A DNA stretch of 64,000 bases from Oceanobacillus damuensis (GTDB taxonomy: Bacteria; Bacillota; Bacilli; Bacillales; Amphibacillaceae). Below the pieces are notes generated by a model. The model was not told the DNA's origin, searched no databases, and saw nothing but the letters and a program-made list of their open reading frames with translations. Position 1 is the first letter of the stretch. Every line of letters begins with the position of its first letter. The DNA lies in the NCBI RefSeq assembly GCF_001618145.1, contig NZ_KV392042.1, positions 62,001 through 126,000 of the forward strand, given 5' to 3'. Below are positions 33,948 through 42,750 of this stretch, piece after piece. A program made the position numbers and the translations under genes.

Positions 33948-36203
33948 ATGTCCGAAATAAAGGATGAGATTATTTTAAGAGGGCTTAAAGAAAATAATTT
34001 AAAAAATATAGACTTAAACATACCAAAAGAAAAAATCATCGTATTTACAGGTCTTTCAGGCTCAGGAAAAAGCTCCGTTGTTTTTGATACATTAGCGACA
34101 GAGAGCAGAAGACAGATGATTTTGAACTATCCTCACTATGTCAGATACCAAATGCCAAGATACGAAAGACCCCAGGCCGATCTTATGCAGAACTTAAGCC
34201 CGGTTGTCGTAGTTGAACAGAGACCTATCGGAGGCAATTCCCGTTCAACCGTTGGCACCTATATGGATATCAATCCATTAATCAGGCTTTTATTTTCAAG
34301 GATAGGAAAACCATCAATCGGAGCTGCCAGCGATTTTTTGAGTCAAAGTTCCTTTGGAAGGTGCCCACAATGCAGTGGATTTGGGGAGGTCATTACGCCA
34401 GACCCAAATAAGATGGTCGATTTGGATAAGTCACTTCGAGAGTATGCAGTGAGGTTTAAGCCATTATCGCCCTCAGGCTGGCAAGGTAACTGGATGATGA
34501 CGTGCGGATTATTCAATCCGGATATACCAATAAAGGACTACCCAGAAGAAAAACGCCAACTGCTATTATATGGTCCACGAGAAGGTGAGAAAGTCAATGC
34601 ACCGTTTCACACAAAGAATGGACCTCAAAAACATGATTGGGATGGCTTATTGCCTAGATTTACACGCCTTTATATCAATAGAGATATTTCAAAGCTAAGA
34701 GGAGTAACTCAAGATGACGTGTTGGCAGTATCAACACATTCACTATGCCCAACCTGCCAAGGCTCAGGCTTAAACCCAAAGGTATTGGAATGTAGGATAA
34801 AAGGCTTAAATATTGCAGAGTACGATCAATTAGAGCTTACAGAACTGCTAGAAGAACTAGAGAAATTAAAAGATCCGTTGGGAGAATATATAGCACTGCA
34901 GGCAATCCCGCATATCAAACAATTGGTTGATATGGGATTAGGGTATTTGAGCCTGTCAAGAAAAATGGGCACCTTATCTGGCGGCGAAGCTCAACGGGTA
35001 AAAATCGCCCGTCATTTAGGGAGCAGTTTAAACAATATCACATATATTTTCGACGAACCCAGTGCAGGACTCCATCCAGAAGAAGTGGATATGTTAATAC
35101 AGATGCTGAAAAGTATAAAAGACCAGCACAATACCGTCATCGTAATTGAACACGATCTATCCGTAATAAAAGAAGCGGATGAAATAATCGAGATGGGACC
35201 AGGAGCAGGTATAAGTGGAGGGGAAGTTATCTATCAAGGCAAACTAGAAGGACTGAGAAACTCTAAAGCCGCAACAACCCTAAACCACAAGCTAAAAATA
35301 AACAAGAATCCAAGAGATATAAAAAGTTATTTTTCAATAAAAAGAGCAAGTAACAATAACTTGAAAAATATAAATGTAAATATCCCTGAAAATGTCCTGG
35401 TCTCTATATGTGGGGTATCTGGTTCAGGCAAAAGTTCCTTAATGTCGGGTTCATTCACAGAAAATTATCCTGAAACCATCATGGTGGAGCAGGGCAGCAT
35501 AGGAATCTCTACCCGTTCGACACTAGCTACATATATGGGGATAATGGATGATATTCGCACCATATTTTCAAAAGAAACAGGACAACCAGCAGGATTATTC
35601 AGCTTTAACTCTTCAGGAGCATGTCCTGTCTGCAAAGGAAAAGGAGTCATAGCACCCGACGTGGCATTTGCAGATCCAGTGACAATTCCATGTGAAGCAT
35701 GTGGCGGTACGAGATATTCAAAAGAAGCACTTTCCTATCGATATCGAGATAAAAATATAGTAGAGATTCTAGATTTAACAATAGACGAGGCTATCAGCGA
35801 TTTTAAAATACAAAAAATTATAAAGAGATTGAATACGTTAAAAGATGTAGGATTAGGATATTTAACCTTAGGACAGACGACAAGTTCTCTAAGCGGAGGA
35901 GAAATCCAACGCCTGAAACTTGCAAGCCACCTGCAAAAAGAAGGACAAATCTACCTGTTAGACGAGCCATCCTTAGGCCTGCACACAAAAGATAATGGCA
36001 AGCTCTTAGACGTCTTTCAACATCTTGTAAACAAAGGTAATTCCGTTATCATAATCGAGCACAATCTAGACTTTATCGCGGCAAGCGACTGGGTAATAGA
36101 ACTGGGTCCAGGAGGGGGAAAACAAGGCGGAAAAATTATATTTGAAGGTACACCAGAAGAGATGTTACATGCAGAGACATTGACAGCGAAATGGTTAAAG
36201 TAA
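33948..36203 (+). CDS. Short UvrA paralogue (UvrA-like ABC ATPase)
   Basis: A 751-residue UvrA-type protein, about 200 residues shorter than repair UvrA. It has two ABC cores with Walker A FTGLSGSGKSS and CGVSGSGKSS, signatures LSGGEAQRV and LSGGEIQRL, and Walker B YIFDEPS and YLLDEPS, plus zinc modules CPQCSGFGE..CPTCQGSG and CPVCKGKG..CEACGGTR. The missing length fits loss of the UvrB-binding region. Such short paralogues occur near drug-resistance and antibiotic genes and may clear DNA-bound drugs without full excision repair. It stands alone 115 bases after the reductase gene. Confidence 0.88.
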   Translation: MSEIKDEIILRGLKENNLKNIDLNIPKEKIIVFTGLSGSGKSSVVFDTLATESRRQMILNYPHYVRYQMPRYERPQADLMQNLSPVVVVEQRPIGGNSRSTVGTYMDINPLIRLLFSRIGKPSIGAASDFLSQSSFGRCPQCSGFGEVITPDPNKMVDLDKSLREYAVRFKPLSPSGWQGNWMMTCGLFNPDIPIKDYPEEKRQLLLYGPREGEKVNAPFHTKNGPQKHDWDGLLPRFTRLYINRDISKLRGVTQDDVLAVSTHSLCPTCQGSGLNPKVLECRIKGLNIAEYDQLELTELLEELEKLKDPLGEYIALQAIPHIKQLVDMGLGYLSLSRKMGTLSGGEAQRVKIARHLGSSLNNITYIFDEPSAGLHPEEVDMLIQMLKSIKDQHNTVIVIEHDLSVIKEADEIIEMGPGAGISGGEVIYQGKLEGLRNSKAATTLNHKLKINKNPRDIKSYFSIKRASNNNLKNINVNIPENVLVSICGVSGSGKSSLMSGSFTENYPETIMVEQGSIGISTRSTLATYMGIMDDIRTIFSKETGQPAGLFSFNSSGACPVCKGKGVIAPDVAFADPVTIPCEACGGTRYSKEALSYRYRDKNIVEILDLTIDEAISDFKIQKIIKRLNTLKDVGLGYLTLGQTTSSLSGGEIQRLKLASHLQKEGQIYLLDEPSLGLHTKDNGKLLDVFQHLVNKGNSVIIIEHNLDFIAASDWVIELGPGGGKQGGKIIFEGTPEEMLHAETLTAKWLK

Positions 36204-36236
36204 GTGGACCACGGGGACAGGCGCCGCGGTCCTTTT
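36203..36236. repeat. Dispersed repeat fragment
   Basis: AAGTGGACCACGGGGACAGG, then CGCCGCGGTCCTTTT, at the stop of the UvrA-like gene: TGGACC and GGTCC arms and a T-run, so it may work as its terminator. Confidence 0.55.
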
Positions 36237-36353
36237 CTAATTAAAGCCAAGGTTTGTTTAGTCCTCCTTGCGCTCGAAAATTTACTCCACATTCCAAACA
36301 ACAACTACATAGTATAGTGGGCGGTTGGCCATCTTCCTTATGAAGTGGTAAGG

Positions 36354-36460
36354 ATGCCGACATATGAAGCAATGAGTTTATTTTACAATTCAGCTATTTT
36401 CTTATAGCATGCTTAGCACTAATTGTTACAATCATCGTCCTTCTAAATAAAAAGAAGTAA
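36354..36460 (+). pseudogene. Holin-like type I toxin (Hol-Tox) with a 1-base deletion
   Basis: ATG 36354 follows a weak GGTAAGG. The frame starts MPTYEAMSLF and, after a one-base gap near 36384, continues QFSYFLIACLALIVTIIVLL, then NKKK and TAA 36458. MxTYEAxxLxIxF..ALIVTIIVLLNKK is the pattern of the small membrane toxins (TxpA/BsrG relatives, Pfam Hol-Tox). One added A (TTT ATA CAA) restores ..MSLFIQFSYF... The stop codon is inside the terminator stem, typical for the family. As read, the toxin is cut before its helix. Confidence 0.75.
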
Positions 36461-36581
36461 CCGCCCCTGTGTACTAGGTTTTGCGATTACTTCTTTTTGA
36501 GCTAACAACTATACTGGTCAACCGCTCTTTATGCGGTTGTAGTTGTGGTACTTAGTAGTTACTGCTACTAAGTACCTTTTT
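36449..36581 (+). other. 3' hairpins of the type I toxin locus
   Basis: AAAAAGAAGTAA (36449-36460) pairs perfectly with TTACTTCTTTTT (36487-36498), the toxin terminator. Further on are AACCGC/GCGGTT (about 36520-36538) and a 12-bp stem GGTACTTAGTAG (36547-36558) with CTACTAAGTACC (36565-36576) followed by TTTTT. In related loci this downstream region encodes an antisense RNA antitoxin; which strand does so here is not clear. Confidence 0.55.
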
Positions 36582-36637
36582 CTTATTATTAGTATAGTTT
36601 GATATATTTATACTGTCAATCTCTCTCTTTGACAAAG

Positions 36638-36668
36638 TGGACCAGTGTTCCTGTCCCCGTGGTCCTTT
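36638..36668. repeat. Dispersed repeat fragment
   Basis: AGTGGACCAGTGTTCCTGTC, then CCCGTGGTCCTTTT, next to the azoreductase stop: the same end sequence as at 36203-36236. Confidence 0.55.
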
Positions 36669-36671
36669 TAA

Positions 36672-37316
36672 TTATGCTTTAACAGCTAACTCTAATAAAC
36701 GTTGTGCCGAAGATTTCACTTCTTCCATTCCTGCAGCAATAATTTCTTGTGCTTGATCAGGCATCGCAGCGTGACCTTCTATAATCACTTCATCGATGAT
36801 TTGCATACCGAATACACCGCCGAATACGTTGCGCATGTAGTTAACGGCCATTTCCATTGGAGCTGCCTCTGGTGTGGAGTAAGCCCCACCACGAGCGTTT
36901 AGGAAAATAGCTTTTTTATCAGTCATTAATTGAATCATGTTGCCTTCAGCGTCATATTTAAATGCAAACCCTGCAGCATATATATAATCGATGAATGTTT
37001 GTAATTTAGCTGGGATGGTTAAATTCCATAATGGGAACGCGAATACGACTACGTCTGCAGCTGTGATTGCGTCCATTGCTTTTTGCTTTGCAGTTAAAAG
37101 ACGTGATTCAACGTCTGTTAAATCTCCACCATTTTGTACTTTCCCGAAAGCGTTAAATAGATCTTGACCGAGGTAAGGTGTGTCTTCTTCAAACACATCG
37201 TAAGTTGTTACGTTTACGTCTTTACCTTCTAATTCAGCTATAAACGTTTCGTACATGTTGCTGGAAATTCCTTCTGTTGAAGGGCGATTATTTGCTTTTA
37301 CTACTAATATATTCAT
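36672..37316 (-). CDS. azoR: FMN-dependent NADH-azoreductase
   Basis: A 214-residue flavodoxin-like AzoR/YvaB-type oxidoreductase that uses FMN and NADH to reduce quinones and azo bonds. Landmarks: MNILVVKANNRPSTEGISSN (FMN phosphate loop region), VVFAFPLWNLTIPAKLQTFI with the typical PLWN(L/F)xxPAxLK motif, and LNARGGAYSTPE (flavin ring contact). It is the last gene of a likely three-gene leftward unit, 20 bases after the hydroxyacid dehydrogenase, suggesting an electrophile- or quinone-stress role there. AGGAGAGTT lies before the ATG. Confidence 0.88.
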   Translation of the reverse strand: MNILVVKANNRPSTEGISSNMYETFIAELEGKDVNVTTYDVFEEDTPYLGQDLFNAFGKVQNGGDLTDVESRLLTAKQKAMDAITAADVVVFAFPLWNLTIPAKLQTFIDYIYAAGFAFKYDAEGNMIQLMTDKKAIFLNARGGAYSTPEAAPMEMAVNYMRNVFGGVFGMQIIDEVIIEGHAAMPDQAQEIIAAGMEEVKSSAQRLLELAVKA

Positions 37317-37336
37317 TCTTAAAGAACTCTCCTTTT

Positions 37337-38170
37337 TTATGCTTCTGGTTTTTCTTTTTCCATAGCGTCAAATAATTGTGTGGATGATAATGCATTGAAT
37401 GGTAGGGATACATTATGTTTAATCCCTTGGTTGTAAGCTGCTATTAAGTCTTTAAGTAGAACGGCCAAGGCAGTTTCTGCGGTCCATTCAGAAACATCAC
37501 TCCAATTTCTGGCCACCCAACTATCACCAGTACTTACTTTTAATAAGTTTAATACCTCTTCTTCAGGTAAGTTATAGTGTTTTCCTAATTTAAGTCCTTC
37601 AGCCACAGCGTTCATGTTAATACCTAAGATAAGGTTGTTAATTAGTTTGGCTACTTGGCTGTTGCCTGGTTCACTTCCGTAATAGAATGTGTTAGAACCA
37701 ATAGCATCAAAGTATGGTTCGAAAGACTTTACAATCTCTTCTTTACCAGATGTCATAATTGATAAAGTTCCAGCTTGAGCACCTGAAGCACCACCACTTA
37801 CCGCAGCAGAGATTAACTTTAGTTCACTTTCCTCCTCAACTTTTTCACCTAATTGATTCATAGTTTGAGGATCGAGTGTACTCATAACAATAATTGTTTT
37901 ATTTTTAGGTTTGGCAGATAGTAGACCATCCTCACCAAAAGTAATGTCAACATTTTGAGCATAGTCACGAACCATGGATATAATCGCTTCATCAGCTTGT
38001 TCTGCCACTTCTTTTAAGGTCTCTACCATGGTTAATCCTGCAGCTTCTGCTTTTTCATAGACCCCTTTAAAAGCATCATAACCGATTACCTCAAAACCAG
38101 CTTTCTTTAAATTAACCGCCATTGGAAAGCCCATTGTCCCTAATCCTACAAATCCAATTTTTTTGCTCAT
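37337..38170 (-). CDS. 3-hydroxyisobutyrate/tartronate-semialdehyde reductase family protein
   Basis: A 277-residue beta-hydroxyacid dehydrogenase. The N-terminal Rossmann motif is KIGFVGLGTMGFPMAVNLKK, followed by the substrate segment SGGASGAQAGTLSIMTSG and catalytic Lys in GNSQVAKLINNLILG. Relatives reduce 2-hydroxy-3-oxopropionate (GarR) or oxidise 3-hydroxyisobutyrate. Pairing with a GntP-type permease favours a sugar-acid or glycerate substrate. GGGAGGAATT precedes ATG 38170; an earlier in-frame start at 38206 lacks a site. Confidence 0.86.
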   Translation of the reverse strand: MSKKIGFVGLGTMGFPMAVNLKKAGFEVIGYDAFKGVYEKAEAAGLTMVETLKEVAEQADEAIISMVRDYAQNVDITFGEDGLLSAKPKNKTIIVMSTLDPQTMNQLGEKVEEESELKLISAAVSGGASGAQAGTLSIMTSGKEEIVKSFEPYFDAIGSNTFYYGSEPGNSQVAKLINNLILGINMNAVAEGLKLGKHYNLPEEEVLNLLKVSTGDSWVARNWSDVSEWTAETALAVLLKDLIAAYNQGIKHNVSLPFNALSSTQLFDAMEKEKPEA

Positions 38171-38308
38171 GCTTAATTCCTCCCATATTGTAATATATTT
38201 TTTCATAGTATTGAAATCTATACATAAAAAACTTTAGTATAAAGTTCTTGATACCGTGTCCAACTTGAATAATTCGTATCAGATATAAAAGCTTTCTACA
38301 GTTATGCT

Positions 38309-39628
38309 TTAAGCTAAACCAAACAATGCCATGACTACGATAACGGCCATTGCAATCCAATGGGTAACACTTATACTGATAAATCCATTTTTGAAGGTGT
38401 CTTTCATCGTTAATCCCGTTATATTGTTGAATATAATCAAGAATCCAGAATAAGGCACAATGGATAGAGCTCCAGAACCAATTGCGATTGCGCGGTGAAT
38501 CGTTTCCGGATCTAATCCCATTTCCAAATAAATAGGGGCAAAATTTGCAACAGAAATGCCAATTGCGCCAACAGCAGAAGCAGTAATACCGCCTATAAGA
38601 CCTGTACCAATCATTAATGAGAGGATGGGAGGTCCTGGAATGGATTGAATCGCTTGAAATACACCCTTAAACGCAGGAACACTTGTTGCAATGCTACCAA
38701 ATGCAATTGTACTACCAGTTGTAATCGTTGATGATAATGATTCATTAGCACCTTGATTCAATACCTCTTTTTGCTGGGCAATTTGTTTTCGGAAAAGAAT
38801 TGCACTCAAAAGAATAGCAACTATTAAAGCGACAATAATGATGTTGTTCACAGAACTAAATAGTAATATGATGCCTAATAACACGACGATAGGCAGTAAA
38901 CTTATAATAAATGGTGGAAGTTCACGTTTAGATATCTCATCTTTACTTCCAGCCTTCTCATCCACATTAAATGTCTCGTTTTTACGCAAGCTTCTGGAAA
39001 GCGATAATTTCATAAATACTAGTATGAAGACAATCGCTACGATGGAAGTTACAATTCCGATAAGCGGTGCAGCTGTTAATGTGGTTCCCAAGGTTGTTGA
39101 AGGCACAATATTGTGTAGGGAAGGTGCCCCGGGCATCATTGTCATCGTAAACGTTGAAGTCCCGCCAAACACTGGAATGACAACTAATTTCCACGAAATA
39201 TTAAGTTCTCTGAAGATCGGTTTAGCCATCGGAATTAATGCGAATATGATAACAAATACATTAATACCACCGTAAGTAAGGATGGCTGAAATGATAAATA
39301 ATGCCACTAACGCGTTGTACGGATTTTTGGTTCCTACCACTGACAATACTCTATTTGCAATGGAAATCGTTGCCCCACTTTTATCCATGTATTTCGCTAA
39401 AATCGAACCTAATAGGAATATAGCGAAATTTGCTGCAATAAACCCAGCAAGTGCCGTCATATAAGAATTTTCTTGGCCAAATACGGTCTCTAATATCGGT
39501 ACGTCGTTAAACAGTAACACAACGATCGTTGCGATCGGTGCTGCAATGATGATATTAAATCTTTTTATAATAAATAGAATGATTGTTAAAATACCTAACA
39601 ATATTCCAATGATACCTAATATGTCCAC
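38309..39628 (-). CDS. GntP-family organic acid permease
   Basis: A 439-residue, 12-14 helix transporter of the gluconate:H+ symporter (GntP) family. Landmarks: ITIILFIIKRFNIIIAAPIA, FLLGSILAKYMDKSGATISIAN, the loop FGGTSTFTMTMMPGAPSLHN and ASAVGAIGISVANFAP. The GTG at 39628 behind GAAGGG gives the usual hydrophobic start (MDILGIIGILLGI); the frame is open further upstream with no better site. The probable operon is gntP - dehydrogenase - azoR, divergent from a LysR gene 600 bases away that is the obvious regulator. Confidence 0.87.
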   Translation of the reverse strand: MDILGIIGILLGILTIILFIIKRFNIIIAAPIATIVVLLFNDVPILETVFGQENSYMTALAGFIAANFAIFLLGSILAKYMDKSGATISIANRVLSVVGTKNPYNALVALFIISAILTYGGINVFVIIFALIPMAKPIFRELNISWKLVVIPVFGGTSTFTMTMMPGAPSLHNIVPSTTLGTTLTAAPLIGIVTSIVAIVFILVFMKLSLSRSLRKNETFNVDEKAGSKDEISKRELPPFIISLLPIVVLLGIILLFSSVNNIIIVALIVAILLSAILFRKQIAQQKEVLNQGANESLSSTITTGSTIAFGSIATSVPAFKGVFQAIQSIPGPPILSLMIGTGLIGGITASAVGAIGISVANFAPIYLEMGLDPETIHRAIAIGSGALSIVPYSGFLIIFNNITGLTMKDTFKNGFISISVTHWIAMAVIVVMALFGLA

Positions 39629-40228
39629 TCTGCCCTTCTCCCATTCTCTAGTTGTTACGGATATTAAGTAAGCAGTCAATATCCTGACTAATTTTCATTA
39701 CATCCATTGTTTTACAGTAAACTAGCAATCTCATGGTTCCAACCTACAACTTTGAGAGCTTCTCATGATGCACACCTCCTTTCATTAATGTTTTAATTAC
39801 TAATAGATTATTTCAGGTATTATTAATTAAGGATAATTAGCGAAAAAATTTCAGAAATCCAAATAAATACTTTAATGATGGTAAAACTTTTGTGTTGATC
39901 ATTTATTGTGAATACGAAATAGTAACGTTATCAATCCCCTTTAGACTACTATTACAGTCTCATTTAGTGTAACCACTCACCAGGTCATTTTGATGACGTT
40001 TTCAATAATCGAAGTCAATATCTTAATGCTATATTTCATTAATTGCTTTAACATAAATTAATTTAACAGATAATATTTCATAAGTAAAATGAATTTAAAT
40101 TATAAAACCTATGCATTTTGTCTATAAGTAATACGTTTCGCTTCTAGATAGTGTACAACTAAGCTAATTATAGATAAAATGAATACTATACATAATAATA
40201 ATGATATAAAGTTATGAGGAGCCAAAAA
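39629..40228. other. Divergent control region between gntP operon and LysR gene
   Basis: No full gene. It contains a short frame with a very strong ribosome-binding site (39731-39766), a weak cre-like site TGATGACGTTTTCA (39991-40004, two mismatches) and long AT-rich segments with several TATAAT-like words near 40165-40205. LysR sites of the T-N11-A type are probable but not distinctive enough to place. Confidence 0.5.
39731..39766 (-). CDS. Possible 11-codon leader peptide upstream of gntP
   Basis: AAAGGAGGTG, a near-perfect Shine-Dalgarno, stands 7-8 bases before ATG 39766. The frame MRSSQSCRLEP ends with TGA at 39733-39731, about 100 bases before the gntP start. No other gene uses this site, so either a leader peptide controls gntP or the site belongs to a lost gene. 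Confidence 0.35.
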   Translation of the reverse strand: MRSSQSCRLEP

Positions 40229-41107
40229 ATGGATACGAAGCAATTATATTATTTTATCGAAGTGGCAAAGCAAAAAAGTTTTACACGTGCAGCTGAAGTT
40301 TTATGCCTATCTCAACCAACAATTAGCAAAATGGTAAAGAATCTAGAAAGTGAGTTAAAAGTGGAACTCATTGATCGTTCAGCAAAAAAAATTGAATTAA
40401 CTGTTGCAGGAGAAATTGTATTTGAGGAAGGGCAGAAGATTTTAGAATCGATTGAAAATTTATCGGACCTTTTAAGTGATATGATGAATTTGAAGAAAGG
40501 AAAGTTAAAAATAGGAATTCCTCCACTTCTCGGATATTTATTTTTCCCAAAAATACTTAAAGGTTTTGGAGATTTATATCCCGAAATTTCGATTCAAATA
40601 GTAGAAAAAGGAGCAATTAAACTGAAGCAAGCTGTTAATGAGGGAATACTTGATTTGGGTGTAGTTGCAATACCTGTAGAGGAGGAATTTGATGTTATTC
40701 CTTTTGTGGAGGAAGATATGATGTTATTTGTTCATTCTTCTCACTCTCTCGCTGCTAGAGAGAAGGTTTCCTTACTAGAGATAAAAGATGAATCATTTGT
40801 TCATTTTCAAGATGATTCCACTCTCTATCAACAAGTTATACAGGAATGCAAACAAGCAGGATTTCACCCACATGTTTCTTACCAAAGTACCTATTGGGAT
40901 TTTATCACGGAAATGGTTAAACAGAACCTTGGCATCTCCATTCTCCCTCGTTCCCTTGCAGAAAAAGTAGACCAAAGTGACATAAAAGCGATTCCGATCG
41001 TTGATCCACCCATCATTTGGAGGATAGGAATTATATTAAAGAAAGATAAGTATGTTACATATGCAGCAAGAGAAATGGTTGAATACATTTCTTCCTCGTT
41101 AAGATAA
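40229..41107 (+). CDS. LysR-family transcriptional regulator
   Basis: A 292-residue LysR regulator. The N-terminal helix-turn-helix is LYYFIEVAKQKSFTRAAEVL, then LSQPTISKMVKNLESELKVE. The substrate domain begins GKLKIGIPPLLGYLFFPKIL, as in the CidR/YwbI branch, which senses small carboxylates such as acetate. ATG 40229 behind GAGGAGCC is preferred over the in-frame ATG at 40214 that overlaps this site. It is divergent from the gntP-dehydrogenase-azoR genes and probably regulates them. Confidence 0.9.
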   Translation: MDTKQLYYFIEVAKQKSFTRAAEVLCLSQPTISKMVKNLESELKVELIDRSAKKIELTVAGEIVFEEGQKILESIENLSDLLSDMMNLKKGKLKIGIPPLLGYLFFPKILKGFGDLYPEISIQIVEKGAIKLKQAVNEGILDLGVVAIPVEEEFDVIPFVEEDMMLFVHSSHSLAAREKVSLLEIKDESFVHFQDDSTLYQQVIQECKQAGFHPHVSYQSTYWDFITEMVKQNLGISILPRSLAEKVDQSDIKAIPIVDPPIIWRIGIILKKDKYVTYAAREMVEYISSSLR

Positions 41108-41202
41108 GGGTTCTTAATGTATCCTAAAGATTATCGACAAGTAATAGAAAATTTTCCTTTATTCTTTTCTTAAAATGTCGTTTTAGGGTATTATAGATAA
41201 TG

Positions 41203-41233
41203 TGAACCTCCAGTTAGTGGGGGTTCTTCATTT
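41203..41233 (+). terminator. Terminator after LysR gene
   Basis: GAACCTCC pairs with GGGGGTTC, followed by TTCATTTTCC. Confidence 0.65.
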
Positions 41234-41404
41234 TCCTATTATTGTCAGCACCACAAAAAGAGACTCACAGGCACTTATACGAATCGGGAGTTTGACTTGC
41301 TGTTCTTTTCCTATAAACAATACTTATTATTCCCGAATTCTGTTCGAAAAGGGGCTTGTCGCCAGTTAACCTGTGATAAACTAGAAAATTTAGAGGTGGA
41401 ATAA

Positions 41405-42622
41405 ATGGATCAAAAGAAGTCCCCAAATAATGTCATGCTGATTGTTGCTATTATGTTTGGATATGCATTGACATATATGGACAAAAATATGATTGCAGCA
41501 GCAATCATTCCAATGGAAGCAGAGTTGGGCTTAAATGCCAGCCAATCAGGCCTGCTAATGAGTATGTTCTTCATAGGATATACCGTGATGCAATTTCCAA
41601 GCGGATGGCTCTCTGACAAAATTGGACCGAAAAAAGTATTATTGATTTCAATTGGTACGATTCTAGTTGCAACCCTTTTCTTTGGATTTTTAAGCTCATT
41701 AATATTGCTGATGGTTATCCGATTAATTGCAGGGCTTGGGCATGCTGGAGTGCCGATAAGCTCGGCAAAGGTTGTAGCAAATACCATTAAGCCAAAACAA
41801 AAGATGTTTGTCCAGTCATTGATCTTATCAACATCTGGTATTGGAGGCATTCTTGCATTTACACTAGGATCCTCGTTAATTAATATGAACTGGCGCTATG
41901 CCTACTTCGGACTAGCTATATTATTTGCTGTTTCGATTCTTATGATTTTGATCTTCTTTCCGAAAGAGAAAAAGGACCCAAACGCGGAAAAAAAGAAAAA
42001 AGAGAAAAAGGTTCCAATCAGTGTTGTTTTTAAAGATAAGAATGTATTTATTCTATTTACTGCACTACTTTTTCTAAATATTGTTTTATACGGCTACCTT
42101 TCCTGGCTGCCATCCCTCTATGAGGCGGATTTTGGATTTGATTTAAGAGCAATAAGTATTATTTTGGGTATCAATGCAATTTTAATGAGTGCCGGTGCAC
42201 TTAGTTCAAGCTTTATAGTCGATAAAGTTTTTAAAGGAAAGGATAAGCGGTTTGCTTTAACTGCTATTATCGTTTGTGGACTTGCGTGTATTACTTTTGC
42301 CATTGCCGATAGCTTAGTTATTTCGATTATCATGATGTTTCTTTTTACACTTACATCCAATGCAGTCTACGTTACGCTGTTTAGCTGGCCACATAAATTG
42401 ATTCGGCGCGAAGTGATCGGGTCCTCAATTGCTATTGTCAATATGGGTTCAACTGTTGGAGGCTTTCTGTCTCCTACCATTACTGGATATTTAATTACTG
42501 TTTTTGGCGGTGATTACAATGTGGCCTTTATTGCAATGGGAATAAGCGCATTTGTTTGTGGGTTAGTCATTCTTTTTGTAAGAACAAATCAAGTAAATAG
42601 TGGGGAATATAAATTAAATTGA
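41405..42622 (+). CDS. MFS transporter
   Basis: A 405-residue, 12-helix major facilitator carrier of the anion:cation symporter/sugar-acid type. Landmarks: the helix 1 region GYALTYMDKNMIAAAIIPME, the loop 2-3 motif GWLSDKIGPKKVLL, RLIAGLGHAGVPISSAK, and a basic central loop (about residues 190-205). Relatives carry hexuronates, galactarate, phthalate or similar acids. AGAGGTGG lies before the ATG. No catabolic partner is adjacent, so the substrate is open. Confidence 0.87.
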   Translation: MDQKKSPNNVMLIVAIMFGYALTYMDKNMIAAAIIPMEAELGLNASQSGLLMSMFFIGYTVMQFPSGWLSDKIGPKKVLLISIGTILVATLFFGFLSSLILLMVIRLIAGLGHAGVPISSAKVVANTIKPKQKMFVQSLILSTSGIGGILAFTLGSSLINMNWRYAYFGLAILFAVSILMILIFFPKEKKDPNAEKKKKEKKVPISVVFKDKNVFILFTALLFLNIVLYGYLSWLPSLYEADFGFDLRAISIILGINAILMSAGALSSSFIVDKVFKGKDKRFALTAIIVCGLACITFAIADSLVISIIMMFLFTLTSNAVYVTLFSWPHKLIRREVIGSSIAIVNMGSTVGGFLSPTITGYLITVFGGDYNVAFIAMGISAFVCGLVILFVRTNQVNSGEYKLN

Positions 42623-42635
42623 GGTTAAGAATTTG

Positions 42636-42692
42636 TGGTCAGTCCGTTGCTTCTCTTAAGTATTAGCGTGAAGGAGTCTGACCCTTTTTCTA
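42636..42692. repeat. Dispersed repeat, diverged copy
   Basis: GTGGTCAGTCCGTTGCTTCT, then CTTAAGTATTAGCGTGAAGG and AGTCTGACCC: outer parts fit the family, the centre has drifted. Confidence 0.5.
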
Positions 42693-42715
42693 AAGATAAA
42701 GTATAATTATTTGGC

Positions 42716-42750
42716 TATACCACAGCGTTTCTAGCGGTGGTATTTTTAAT
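42716..42750 (+). terminator. Terminator-like hairpin downstream of MFS gene
   Basis: TACCAC pairs with GTGGTA around AGCGTTTCTAGCG (whose AGCG/CTAGCG bases extend the stem), followed by TTTTTAAT. Confidence 0.6.

Noticed and set aside
38838-39275. 145-codon frame opposite gntP
   Set aside because: Long only because gntP lacks the complementary stop words; no ribosome-binding site or family pattern.
41410-41850. 146-codon frame opposite the MFS gene
   Set aside because: Antisense shadow of a well-recognised transporter.
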